DNA from: an uncultured Alphaproteobacteria bacterium
GTDB lineage: Bacteria; Pseudomonadota; Alphaproteobacteria; RF32; CAG-239
Direction: 5' to 3'
Assembly: GCA_934254915.1 (NCBI GenBank)
Contig: CAKQMH010000001.1
Location: 207,838-271,837, forward strand
Length of the DNA stretch: 64,000 nt
This document shows positions 51,554 through 59,302 of the stretch, piece by piece (the first letter of the stretch is position 1; every line of letters starts with the position of its first letter). The translations under genes and the position numbers were made by a program. Under the pieces are notes generated by a model. It did not search any database, was not told the origin of the DNA, and saw only the letters and a program-made list of their open reading frames with translations.

Positions 51554-53944
51554 TTGGGAACTGCACAAAAAAGATATTTAAGCGATTTGCAAATCGGCGA
51601 AGAAGCTGTCGTAAACAGTGTTGACTGTGCCAACCGCCAACTACGGACCCATATCTTGGATATGGGGCTTACCCCGCACACCAAAGTAAAATTGGTTAAA
51701 AAAGCTCCTCTCGGCGACCCCTTGGAAATCCAAACCCGCGGTTATGAATTGACACTGCGCAAAGATGACGCCGCCCAAATATGCGTTGCCCCCTGCACTG
51801 ACAACTGCACCGGCTGCCAATTAAAAGATCTTTGCCAAACAACCGGCCGCCGCTCTGTCCTGCACACCGAACACCCGATGTTAGGCGAACACCGCCGAGA
51901 CAAAATTCCGGCTGATGCGATTGTAAAAAGCGGAAAATTAAACTTGGTTTTGGTCGGCAACCAGAACAGCGGCAAAACCACACTTTTCAATCAACTGACC
52001 GGCTCCAGACAACACGTCGGCAACTTTCCCGGCGTAACTATTGACCGCAAAGACGGGATCATAAAACACCACCCCGAAGCCGTTATTACTGATTTACCGG
52101 GAATTTATTCCTTGTCGCCTTACAGCCCCGAAGAAGTTTTGTCCCGCAACTTTATTCTGGAAAGCAAGCCTGACGCCATTATCAATATTGTTGATGCCGG
52201 CAATATCGAACGTAATCTGTTTTTGACCATGCAGTTAATCGACCTTAACGTACCTATGGTCATCGCCTTAAATATGATTGACGAGGTTCGGGAAAGCGGA
52301 GGCACTATTGATATCAACGGCTTGGAGGCCGCATTGGGTGTTCCCGTTGTTCCGATTTCGGCAGCAAAAAATGAAGGTTTGGAAGAGTTGGTTGAACATA
52401 CGTTAAACGTGGCAAAATACCAACAACGTCCCCAAATTATTGATTTTTGCGCTACTGACAGCAAAGATGAAGGCTGTATCCACCGCTGCATTCACTCCAT
52501 TGTCCATTTGGTCGAAAAACAAGCTCAAGCCGCCGGACTGCCCAAACGTTTTGCCGCCACCAAACTGATTGAAGGCGACAGCCTTATCTGCCAAAGACTT
52601 AACCTTTCGGATGAGGAAGTGAAGTCTTGCCGCCAAATCGTATCAACCATGGAGCAAGAACGCTGTTTGGATAAAGACGCTGCTTTAGCCGATATGCGCT
52701 TTGAATTTATTGAAAAACTTTGCCGCTTATATGTGCAGAAAGCTGTTGAAAGTCCTGCCCGCAAGCGCAGCCGACTGGCTGATAAGCTTATTACCGGCAA
52801 ATACACGGCGTTACCGTTATTTTTAGCGATTATGAGTCTGATTTTTTATGTCACTTTCGGCCCGATCGGCACTTATTTTGCCGATCTTATTGCCGCTGGC
52901 ATTGACTGGCTGAGCGATAATGTCGATAGCGGCTTAAGTGCTTACGGACTAAATCCGATTGTCAAATCACTTATTATCGACGGTATCATTGCCGGTGTCG
53001 GCAGCGTCTTAAGCTTTCTGCCGGTAATCGTGATTTTGTTCTTCTTCCTCTCCATTTTGGAAGATACCGGATATATGGCGCGGGTAGCCTTTTTTATGGA
53101 TAAACTATTACGTTGCATCGGCCTGTCGGGACGAAGTTTTGTTCCTATGTTAATCGGGTTTGGCTGCTCCGTGCCGGCGATAATGTCTACCCGCACCCTA
53201 CCCTCTGAGCGCGACCGTAAAATGACCATTATGTTAGTGCCGTTCATGAGCTGCTCTGCCAAATTGCCGATTTATGCTTTATTTACCGCCGCATTCTTTA
53301 CTCATAACCGTGTTCCGGTCATTATCGGTTTATATGTCATCGGCATAATTGTCGGCATCATCTTCGCTTTGGTTATTAAAAATCTGGTCTTTCGCGGCGA
53401 ACCGGTTCCGTTTGTAATGGAACTGCCCAACTATCGTTTTCCGACCCCGCGCAACATCGCCCAATTGGTTTTTGCCAAGGCTAAAGGCTTTATAACCAAA
53501 GCTTTTACCATAATTTTTATGGCCACCATTATCATCTGGTTTTTACAGACTTTTGACAGCCGGTTGAATGTTGCCGCAACCTCCGACCGAAGCTTATTAG
53601 CCGCCATGGGTGAAGCTTTGCTGCCGATATTCCAACCGCTTGGCTTAAATGATTGGCGGATATCAACAGCTTTCTTAAGCGGGTTTATGGCTAAAGAAAG
53701 CGTCATCAGCACCCTGACCGTGTTGTTGGGCGGCAAAGTTGAAAACCTACCGTTATTATTCACCCCGTTCAGCGCTTTCATCTTTTTGGTTTTCTCGCTG
53801 CTTTATACTCCGTGTGTAGCGGCAATAGCCACCGTCAAACGCGAACTGGGAACTAATTATGCCCTTGGCGTGGTCTTTGTCCAATGCCTGATTGCCTGGC
53901 TGACAGCTTTTGCAATTTATAAAATCGGTTTAATATTCTGCTAA
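51554..53944 (+). CDS. feoB: Fused FeoA-FeoB ferrous iron transporter
   Basis: A 796-aa fusion for Fe(II) uptake. Residues 1-75 are a FeoA-type SH3 domain (LSDLQIGEEAVV, DMGLTPHTKVKLV). A linker with five cysteines (C77, C81, C85, C88, C94) follows. The G-protein domain has G1 GNQNSGKTT at 135-143, DLPGIYSLSPYSPEE (G3) and NMID (G4), then about eight membrane segments with GFGCSVPAIMSTR and CSAKLPIYALF gate motifs. The start is TTG at 51554, supported by GGGAG 7 bp upstream; no ATG occurs before the conserved FeoA part. It suits anaerobic life where iron is ferrous. No feoC is visible. Confidence 0.95.
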   Translation: MGTAQKRYLSDLQIGEEAVVNSVDCANRQLRTHILDMGLTPHTKVKLVKKAPLGDPLEIQTRGYELTLRKDDAAQICVAPCTDNCTGCQLKDLCQTTGRRSVLHTEHPMLGEHRRDKIPADAIVKSGKLNLVLVGNQNSGKTTLFNQLTGSRQHVGNFPGVTIDRKDGIIKHHPEAVITDLPGIYSLSPYSPEEVLSRNFILESKPDAIINIVDAGNIERNLFLTMQLIDLNVPMVIALNMIDEVRESGGTIDINGLEAALGVPVVPISAAKNEGLEELVEHTLNVAKYQQRPQIIDFCATDSKDEGCIHRCIHSIVHLVEKQAQAAGLPKRFAATKLIEGDSLICQRLNLSDEEVKSCRQIVSTMEQERCLDKDAALADMRFEFIEKLCRLYVQKAVESPARKRSRLADKLITGKYTALPLFLAIMSLIFYVTFGPIGTYFADLIAAGIDWLSDNVDSGLSAYGLNPIVKSLIIDGIIAGVGSVLSFLPVIVILFFFLSILEDTGYMARVAFFMDKLLRCIGLSGRSFVPMLIGFGCSVPAIMSTRTLPSERDRKMTIMLVPFMSCSAKLPIYALFTAAFFTHNRVPVIIGLYVIGIIVGIIFALVIKNLVFRGEPVPFVMELPNYRFPTPRNIAQLVFAKAKGFITKAFTIIFMATIIIWFLQTFDSRLNVAATSDRSLLAAMGEALLPIFQPLGLNDWRISTAFLSGFMAKESVISTLTVLLGGKVENLPLLFTPFSAFIFLVFSLLYTPCVAAIATVKRELGTNYALGVVFVQCLIAWLTAFAIYKIGLIFC

Positions 53945-53975
53945 AATCAGCTTGACAAAACGGCTTAAAAGTTTC

Positions 53976-54059
53976 AGGTTGATAACCGAAGCAACGATAA
54001 TTGTTGTTTCGATGTGGATTTAACCTAACTTGTCCCGCAAAAGAGGACTAAAACAGGAG
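53976..54059 (+). promoter_or_regulatory. SAM-II-like riboswitch leader of metK
   Basis: A structured leader directly before the divergent metK gene. Proposed P1 is UGUGG (54013-54017) with CCGCA (54035-54039). The loop starts AUUUAACC, as in SAM-II. A pseudoknot forms by CCU (54024-54026) with AGG (54055-54057) and GUC (54032-54034) with GAC (54046-54048), with the linking strand CUAAAA (54048-54053), again SAM-II-like. The AGG belongs to the Shine-Dalgarno AGGAG, 8 nt before the ATG, so ligand binding would block translation. Upstream, a 9-bp hairpin (53988-54010) and AGGTT (53976-53980), which can pair with AACCT (54022-54026), may form the open state. The call rests on hand folding. Confidence 0.55.
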
Positions 54060-54067
54060 ACTTTACT

Positions 54068-55081
54068 ATGCAAAAAACTGCTGAAGCGGTGTCGCTCGGA
54101 CATCCGGATAAAACAGCCGACTATATTTCCAGTTACATTTTGGATCGTATGCTTGAACAGGATAAAACGGTTAAATATGCCGTTGAAGTTTTGCTCAAGG
54201 CCAATACGGTGGTTTTGGGCGGCGAAATTACCGGTCAGGTAAACCTTGATAATCTTAAAACCTATGTTTTAAGCGCTTTGTCGGCTATCGGCTATACGGA
54301 AAGATATGCCGCAATTTGGGGCGAATACGCCATTGAGCCGCACAAAATCAATATCATCAACCTTATTGGCCAACAATCCGGTGAAATCAATCAAGGCGTT
54401 ATCAATGACGGCTGGGGCGATCAGGGCGTATTTGTCGGCTATGCCTGTCAGGGACAAGGCTTGATTAATCGCGAACTGTATTTAGCTCGCAAACTCAATC
54501 AGGCTCTCTATCAAAAAGCCCTTACTTCCGACAATCTTGGTTTGGATATCAAAACCCAAATCACTCTTGATGATAACGGCAGCATCAGCACGGCAATTGC
54601 CGCTGTCCCAATGCTAAATCCTGAGGATTTGCGTGATTTTGTGATTGAGGTCTTAGGCGAACGCCCGCAACAAATCATCATCAACGGCACCGGAAGTTAT
54701 ACGCACCATTCTTCCATCGCCGACTGCGGCGTGACCGGTCGTAAACTGGCCTGCGATTTTTACAGCACCGCCGCTCCGATTGGCGGCGGCAGCCCTTGGA
54801 CAAAAGACGCCAGCAAAGCCGATTTAACTCTTAACTTATATGCCCGAAAGCTGGCCGTCGAAAACCTGCAGAATAATGATGAATGTTTGGTTTATTTATC
54901 ATCCTGCATCGGACAATCCTGCCTGCCGAGTGCCGTAATCAAAACCATAAAAGGTGATAAAGTTGTCAGCCGCAACCGGATTATAAATCGCAAACCATCT
55001 GAAATTATCACTGAATTAGGACTTAATAAACCTGTTTATGCTAAACTTTGCCGTGACGGTTTATTTAATTTAGGAGTATAA
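54068..55081 (+). CDS. metK: Divergent short S-adenosylmethionine synthetase
   Basis: Makes SAM from methionine and ATP. At 337 aa it is about 45-50 residues shorter than the usual MetK (about 385). Key motifs remain: SLGHPDKTADYIS (canonical SEGHPDK has E where this has L), VEVLLKANTVVLGGEIT, GWGDQGVFVGYA, CGVTGRKL, and GGGSPWTKDASKAD in place of GGGAFSGKDPTKVD. Catalytic lysine and aspartate positions are thus kept, so activity is likely. It may be a second, lineage-specific copy or the only one. The upstream pseudoknot leader supports SAM control. The patatin gene starts immediately after it. Confidence 0.82.
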   Translation: MQKTAEAVSLGHPDKTADYISSYILDRMLEQDKTVKYAVEVLLKANTVVLGGEITGQVNLDNLKTYVLSALSAIGYTERYAAIWGEYAIEPHKINIINLIGQQSGEINQGVINDGWGDQGVFVGYACQGQGLINRELYLARKLNQALYQKALTSDNLGLDIKTQITLDDNGSISTAIAAVPMLNPEDLRDFVIEVLGERPQQIIINGTGSYTHHSSIADCGVTGRKLACDFYSTAAPIGGGSPWTKDASKADLTLNLYARKLAVENLQNNDECLVYLSSCIGQSCLPSAVIKTIKGDKVVSRNRIINRKPSEIITELGLNKPVYAKLCRDGLFNLGV

Positions 55082-55082
55082 A

Positions 55083-55922
55083 ATGGCGAAAAAAATCGGA
55101 TTAGTTCTTGAAGGCGGCGCCAAGCGCGGTATTTATACTGCCGGTGTTTTGGATGTTTTTTTAGAAAAAGGCATCCGCGTGGACGGTGTTATCGGTGTTT
55201 CGGCCGGCGCGATTCACGGTTGTTCGTATGTCTCTGAACAAATCGGCCGCAGCATTCGCTATAACATGCAATACGGCAATGATTACCGCTTTATGAGCTT
55301 TAAATCATGGCTGAAAACCGGCAATGTCGTTGATACGGATTTTTGCTACCACGAACTTCCCGAAAAGCTTGATATCTTCGATAACGACAAATTTATGCAG
55401 TCATCGACCGCTTTTTATGTTGTCTGTTCTAATGTTGAAACCGGAAAACCCGAATATATCCGCTGCCATAATCTCTTCCAAGATATTGATTATCTGCGGG
55501 CATCGGCTTCCCTGCCCTTAGTTTCAAAAATTGTCGAAGTTGGCGGCAAAAAACTGCTCGACGGCGGTATTACCGACAGTATTCCGCTTCAAGCCGCCAT
55601 GGATTTAGGCTACGATTATAATATCGTTGTTGAAACCCGCCCGGCCGGATACCGCAAAAAAGCCTCTCATCTGACCTGGCTTTCGGCCTTAGTATATCGC
55701 CGTTATCCGCAATTTGCGGAAGCCATCCGCAACCGTCATCTTATGTATAATAATGAACTCGATTTTGTTGAACAAACCGCGGCTCGAGGCCAAGCCTTAA
55801 TCATCCGTCCCAGCCGCTATATTCCGATAAAGAAAATGGAACGCAACTTAGAGCTGGTTAAAGCCATGTATATGCTAGGACGCGAAGACGCTGCCCATAT
55901 TATAGAACAATACAATCTGTAA
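55083..55922 (+). CDS. Patatin-like phospholipase
   Basis: Cytoplasmic or membrane-associated lipid acyl hydrolase of 279 aa with a Ser-Asp dyad. Visible: oxyanion loop EGGAKRG (10-16), nucleophile GVSAG with Ser40, and DGGITDS with Asp160. It is of the YjjU/RssA-like bacterial patatin group. Downstream residues (RRYPQFAEAIRNRH) are also typical. It starts 1 bp after metK, so it is probably co-translated. No signal peptide. Physiological substrate unknown. Confidence 0.9.
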   Translation: MAKKIGLVLEGGAKRGIYTAGVLDVFLEKGIRVDGVIGVSAGAIHGCSYVSEQIGRSIRYNMQYGNDYRFMSFKSWLKTGNVVDTDFCYHELPEKLDIFDNDKFMQSSTAFYVVCSNVETGKPEYIRCHNLFQDIDYLRASASLPLVSKIVEVGGKKLLDGGITDSIPLQAAMDLGYDYNIVVETRPAGYRKKASHLTWLSALVYRRYPQFAEAIRNRHLMYNNELDFVEQTAARGQALIIRPSRYIPIKKMERNLELVKAMYMLGREDAAHIIEQYNL

Positions 55923-55935
55923 ATCCGACACTTGT

Positions 55936-56044
55936 CAGCGCGTGGAATAATCTCGGCAATTTTTTATAAAGCCGAATCCACTCCACATTGGTTGAAGTGA
56001 CAATAATAGGAAAATTGCTCTAGAAAACCTCTAGACGAACTTCC
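55936..56044. repeat. Dispersed repeats at the pepA 3' end (copy C)
   Basis: Two repeat pieces are present. GCGCGTGGAATAATCTCGGC (55938-55957) relates to motifs at 32178-32197 and 58965-58986. AAAATTGCTCTAGA (56011-56024) and ACGAACTTCC (56035-56044) match the right end of the elements at 59151-59280 and 63712-63958. This copy has lost its left end or is highly diverged. Confidence 0.65.
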
Positions 56045-57505
56045 TTATTGGGTCAGTAAAAAATAATTCAAACACCTTACGCCAAATCCGGTTGCTCCTT
56101 TGGGGCATAAAGGCGTGCCTTTATCTTCACCGTCGACACCGGCGATGTCAAGATGCGCCCATTCGGTATGGGGTTTGATAAAGCGCTCTAAGAAACAAGC
56201 GGCCGTACTTCCGCCGGCATTAACCCCGCCGATATTGCGCATATCGGCAATGTCTGAATCCAACATACGGTTATAAGCTTCACCCAAAGGCAACCGCCAC
56301 AAGCGTTCATCACTGGCCTCTCCGGCGGCGATTAAATCACGACAAAGCTTATCGTTGTTGCAGAAAATCCCGGCATATTGCGAACCCAAAGCCCGCATGG
56401 TTGCTCCGGTCAGAGTGGCGATATCAATAATTTTTTTGACGCCGAATTGCTCCTGCAGATACCATAAACAATCACCTAAGACCAACCGTCCTTCGGCATC
56501 AGTGTTAAGAATTTCGACGGTTTGTCCTGACAAGGAAGTAACCACATCTCCCGGACGAGTAGCATTAGCATCCGGCATATTTTCAACCAAACCGACAATA
56601 CCGATTACATTAACCGGAGCTTTTTGCAAAGCCAATGCTTTTAAGCTGGAAACGACCACTGCCGCGCCGGTCATATCGCGTTTCATTTCATCCATGCCTT
56701 TACCGGGCTTGAGCGAAATGCCGCCGCTGTCAAAAGTAACACCTTTACCGACCAAGCCGCAGTCAAATTCATCTTTGTCGGGATTTCCTTTCCATTGGAC
56801 AATTGCCACTCTTGGGTCATGGCAAGCACCTTGCGCCACGGACAATAACATTCCGAACTCTTTTTCTTCCAGTGCTTTTTTATCTAAAATTTCAACCTCA
56901 AGTCCCAAATATTCAAGGCGCTTGATATCGGCGGCAAACACTTCGGGCGTAAGATAATTTGCCGGTTCATTGCACAAATCGCGAGCATATCGCACCGCAT
57001 TGCCCAAGGCGGCAAAACGGCGATAATTTTCGCTGACTTCGGCCGGATTTTTCACCTTGAAAATAACCTGTTCCAAGCTAGGATATTCATCTTGTTTTTT
57101 GTGGGTAAAATATTTATCAAAACGATATGACCCGATTGTAAAACCGAAAGCCACGTTATGAGCAATTTCCTCCGCCGAAAGTTTGCAACCTTTGATATCT
57201 TCAACATAAAAACAGGCGACTGCATCTTTGAACAATTTTTTGGTTAACGCACCGCCTAATTTTTGCAAAGCAATAGCATCCGGTTTTTCACCAAGTCCGG
57301 CCACGATTATTTTGCCGGTAGAGCCGAATACCTCGACAAAGCTGCCTTTTTTGCCGCTGAAACCAGATTGACCGATCGCCTTTTTGACCAAAGCAATTTC
57401 GTCTTTGCTAAGTGCTGCTGAATTAATTTTACTGTTCTCGACCACTCCGATGATTTTAACCGCTTTAGCGCCAATTTTTCCGTCTGTAAACACAATTTCC
57501 AACAT
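56045..57505 (-). CDS. pepA: Leucyl aminopeptidase (M17)
   Basis: Metallo-aminopeptidase of 486 aa that completes intracellular peptide degradation. The M17 signature NTDAEGRLVLGD, the metal region GKGVTFDSGGISLKPG and KKIIDIATLTGA are intact. Variable N-terminal domain (about 1-160) precedes it. GAGGG is placed upstream of the ATG at 57505. The stop codon is adjacent to a dispersed repeat copy. No promoter inferred. Confidence 0.95.
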   Translation of the reverse strand: MLEIVFTDGKIGAKAVKIIGVVENSKINSAALSKDEIALVKKAIGQSGFSGKKGSFVEVFGSTGKIIVAGLGEKPDAIALQKLGGALTKKLFKDAVACFYVEDIKGCKLSAEEIAHNVAFGFTIGSYRFDKYFTHKKQDEYPSLEQVIFKVKNPAEVSENYRRFAALGNAVRYARDLCNEPANYLTPEVFAADIKRLEYLGLEVEILDKKALEEKEFGMLLSVAQGACHDPRVAIVQWKGNPDKDEFDCGLVGKGVTFDSGGISLKPGKGMDEMKRDMTGAAVVVSSLKALALQKAPVNVIGIVGLVENMPDANATRPGDVVTSLSGQTVEILNTDAEGRLVLGDCLWYLQEQFGVKKIIDIATLTGATMRALGSQYAGIFCNNDKLCRDLIAAGEASDERLWRLPLGEAYNRMLDSDIADMRNIGGVNAGGSTAACFLERFIKPHTEWAHLDIAGVDGEDKGTPLCPKGATGFGVRCLNYFLLTQ

Positions 57506-57627
57506 TCTATTGCCCTCTCATATTTTTAATATTGCCCTAATATAACTCTTTTTTCATAAAAAACATAAATTTTCTTGAATTTCTCCACAAAGGTGATAAA
57601 AAACGAACATAATTTAAGGAACAAATC

Positions 57628-58581
57628 ATGACCAATATTTATCAACCGACTGCCGCCAACATCACACAAGCGGCCGAAACCATTAAGCGCGGCGGCTTAG
57701 TTGCCTTTCCGACGGATACGGTATACGGACTTGGCGCCAATGTCTATCTGCCGGAAGCCGTAGCCGGTATTTTTGCCGCCAAAGAACGTCCGTTGTTTGA
57801 TCCGCTTATCTCGCACATTGCAGAGATTGATTTTCTGCCGGAGTATGCTCAAACTGACCAACGGGTTATGGACTTGGCGCGCCATTTTTGGCCCGGGCCG
57901 CTGACATTTGTTCTTAAGCGCAAAGATAATGACCATCGGCTGGATTTGGTTTGTTCCGGACTGCCGAATATTGCCGTTCGTATGCCTAATCATCCTTTGG
58001 CTTTGGGGCTGATAAAACAAGCCGGTGTGCCGATTGCCGCACCTTCGGCCAATCGTTTTAAAACCGTATCGCCCACCACAGCGCAACATGTTCGTGACAG
58101 TTTGGGTGATAAGGTTGATATGATATTGGACGGCGGCGCTTGCCGCATCGGTGTTGAGACAACTATTCTCGACCTTACCGGAAAGGATATGTTTATTCTG
58201 CGCGCCGGCGGATTGGCTAAAGAAGAATTGGAAGCCTATACCGGTGAAAAAGTTTATCTTTCGCATGGTGATCCCAACAAGCCTTCCGCACCCGGACAAT
58301 TACTCAAGCACTATGCTCCGTCACTGCCGTTAAGAATTAATGTTGCCCCGCAGGATGTTCGTCCTGATGAATTTTTTATCGGTTTTGGTGATGTTGCCAA
58401 TGCCGATTTAAACCTCAGCGCCAAAGGTGATTTGTTGGAAGCGGCCAGCAAACTGTTTGCGTATATGCGGTTGGCCGAAACACATACCGAATATCGGGGG
58501 ATCGCGATGTCGCCAATTCCTGAAAGCGGACTGGGACTGGCGATTAATGATCGTATTCGCCGCGCCTCTTATCAAGAATAA
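57628..58581 (+). CDS. tsaC: L-threonylcarbamoyladenylate synthase (Sua5/TsaC2 type)
   Basis: Makes threonylcarbamoyl-AMP for the universal t6A37 tRNA modification. The YrdC domain (residues about 10-200) has GGLVAFPTDTVYGLGANV, KERPLFDP, FWPGPLTFVLKR, and AAPSANRFKTVSPT. The extra C-terminal Sua5 domain (about 215-317), joined by the linker SAPGQLLKHYAPSLPLR, makes it the long form (317 aa). It is divergent from pepA with a 122-bp gap. AAGGA lies before the ATG. Confidence 0.94.
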   Translation: MTNIYQPTAANITQAAETIKRGGLVAFPTDTVYGLGANVYLPEAVAGIFAAKERPLFDPLISHIAEIDFLPEYAQTDQRVMDLARHFWPGPLTFVLKRKDNDHRLDLVCSGLPNIAVRMPNHPLALGLIKQAGVPIAAPSANRFKTVSPTTAQHVRDSLGDKVDMILDGGACRIGVETTILDLTGKDMFILRAGGLAKEELEAYTGEKVYLSHGDPNKPSAPGQLLKHYAPSLPLRINVAPQDVRPDEFFIGFGDVANADLNLSAKGDLLEAASKLFAYMRLAETHTEYRGIAMSPIPESGLGLAINDRIRRASYQE

Positions 58582-58694
58582 AATCGCGCCATAATTACAT
58601 AATTTTTTTTACTTTTGGTATTGACCATAGGTGAAAAAAGTGATAACTTTAATAGTGAAATAAAATTACTATTAACCTAAAAAAATATATAATT

Positions 58695-58814
58695 ATGGCT
58701 TCTACAATTGCTGCAGTTATCGGCTATACATTTTCAGCTTTCAGTCTTCTTTTGATAGTTGTTCTAAGCATCTTTGGTTTTATATACCCAAATGAAGAAG
58801 GTACAGAAATTTAA
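58695..58814 (+). CDS. Possible 39-residue membrane peptide
   Basis: An ATG frame of 39 codons encodes a short peptide with one hydrophobic helix (about residues 8-30, IGYTFSAFSLLLIVVLSIF) and an acidic end (PNEEGTEI). The upstream ribosome site is poor, which weakens the case. A rho-independent terminator 44 bp downstream supports a real transcript. Unknown function. It occupies part of the 720-bp gap between tsaC and pheT, which is otherwise filled by repeats. Confidence 0.4.
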   Translation: MASTIAAVIGYTFSAFSLLLIVVLSIFGFIYPNEEGTEI

Positions 58815-58857
58815 CTGCCGGTACATAAAAACAATTTGATGTTTCAAAAACAAACGT

Positions 58858-58900
58858 AAAACCCCTTAAAGATCCTCAACATCTTTATCGGGTTTTATTT
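58858..58900 (+). terminator. Rho-independent terminator
   Basis: AAAACCC (58858-58864) pairs with GGGTTTT (58890-58896), with an inner AAAGAT/ATCTTT stem, followed by T-rich sequence. It ends whatever is transcribed from 58.6-58.8 kb. Confidence 0.75.
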
Positions 58901-58964
58901 TTATCCTTCTTCTCAATTATCATCATTTCAAGCATTTTTCTACTATCATCATCCAACCCAATCG

Positions 58965-59093
58965 CAGCGCATGGAAGAATCTCGGCTACTTTTTTTGTAC
59001 CAAGTCGCAACGATATCAATGTCGGGACTTACGCCCGACAGTACATAAAGGCCTAAATTTCTCCATTTCGCTATCGCTCCAGTCGAAATGACA
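58965..59093. repeat. Dispersed repeat unit
   Basis: Contains CAGCGCATGGAAGAATCTCGGC (relative of 32178 and 55938; GCGCATGGAAGAATCTCGGC), a 7-bp hairpin TGTCGGG/CCCGACA (59020-59040), and a CATTTCGCTATCGCTCCAGT-type palindromic stretch (about 59068-59093). These look like intergenic repeats; small reading frames in them are likely not genes. Confidence 0.65.
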
Positions 59094-59097
59094 TAAA

Positions 59098-59131
59098 AAT
59101 AAAAATGCCACCTTAAACAAGGTGGCATTTT
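59098..59131 (-). terminator. Rho-independent terminator after pheT
   Basis: On the minus strand AAAATGCCACCTT pairs with AAGGTGGCATTTT (13 bp, loop of 4), followed by a T-rich run. It is about 170 bp past the pheT stop, beyond the inverted-repeat element, so that element is probably transcribed in the pheT 3' untranslated region. Confidence 0.9.
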
Positions 59132-59150
59132 CAATATTTCTGCACGTACT

Positions 59151-59280
59151 CATAGAAGTTCGGAGAATGGCCACAGATAAAGTGATTTTGAAGGCGAGAA
59201 AAATTTTAGTGTACACACTAGTACATGAATTTTTCGAGACCGCACAAAATCGCTTTAGATTTGACGTTATACGAACTTCC
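59151..59280. repeat. Near-palindromic inverted-repeat element, copy A
   Basis: A 130-bp imperfect palindrome centred near 59217. Paired arms: GAAGTTCG (59155-59162) with CGAACTTC (59272-59279); TAAAGTGATTTTG (59178-59190) with CAAAATCGCTTTA (59245-59257); GAAAAATT (59198-59205) with AATTTTTC (59228-59235). The ends and TAGTACATGA (59219-59228) recur in copy B. It lies 23 bp past the pheT stop and could fold as one long RNA hairpin. Confidence 0.85.
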
Positions 59281-59302
59281 CAGCACCAGAAGCTTCCCAA
59301 TA

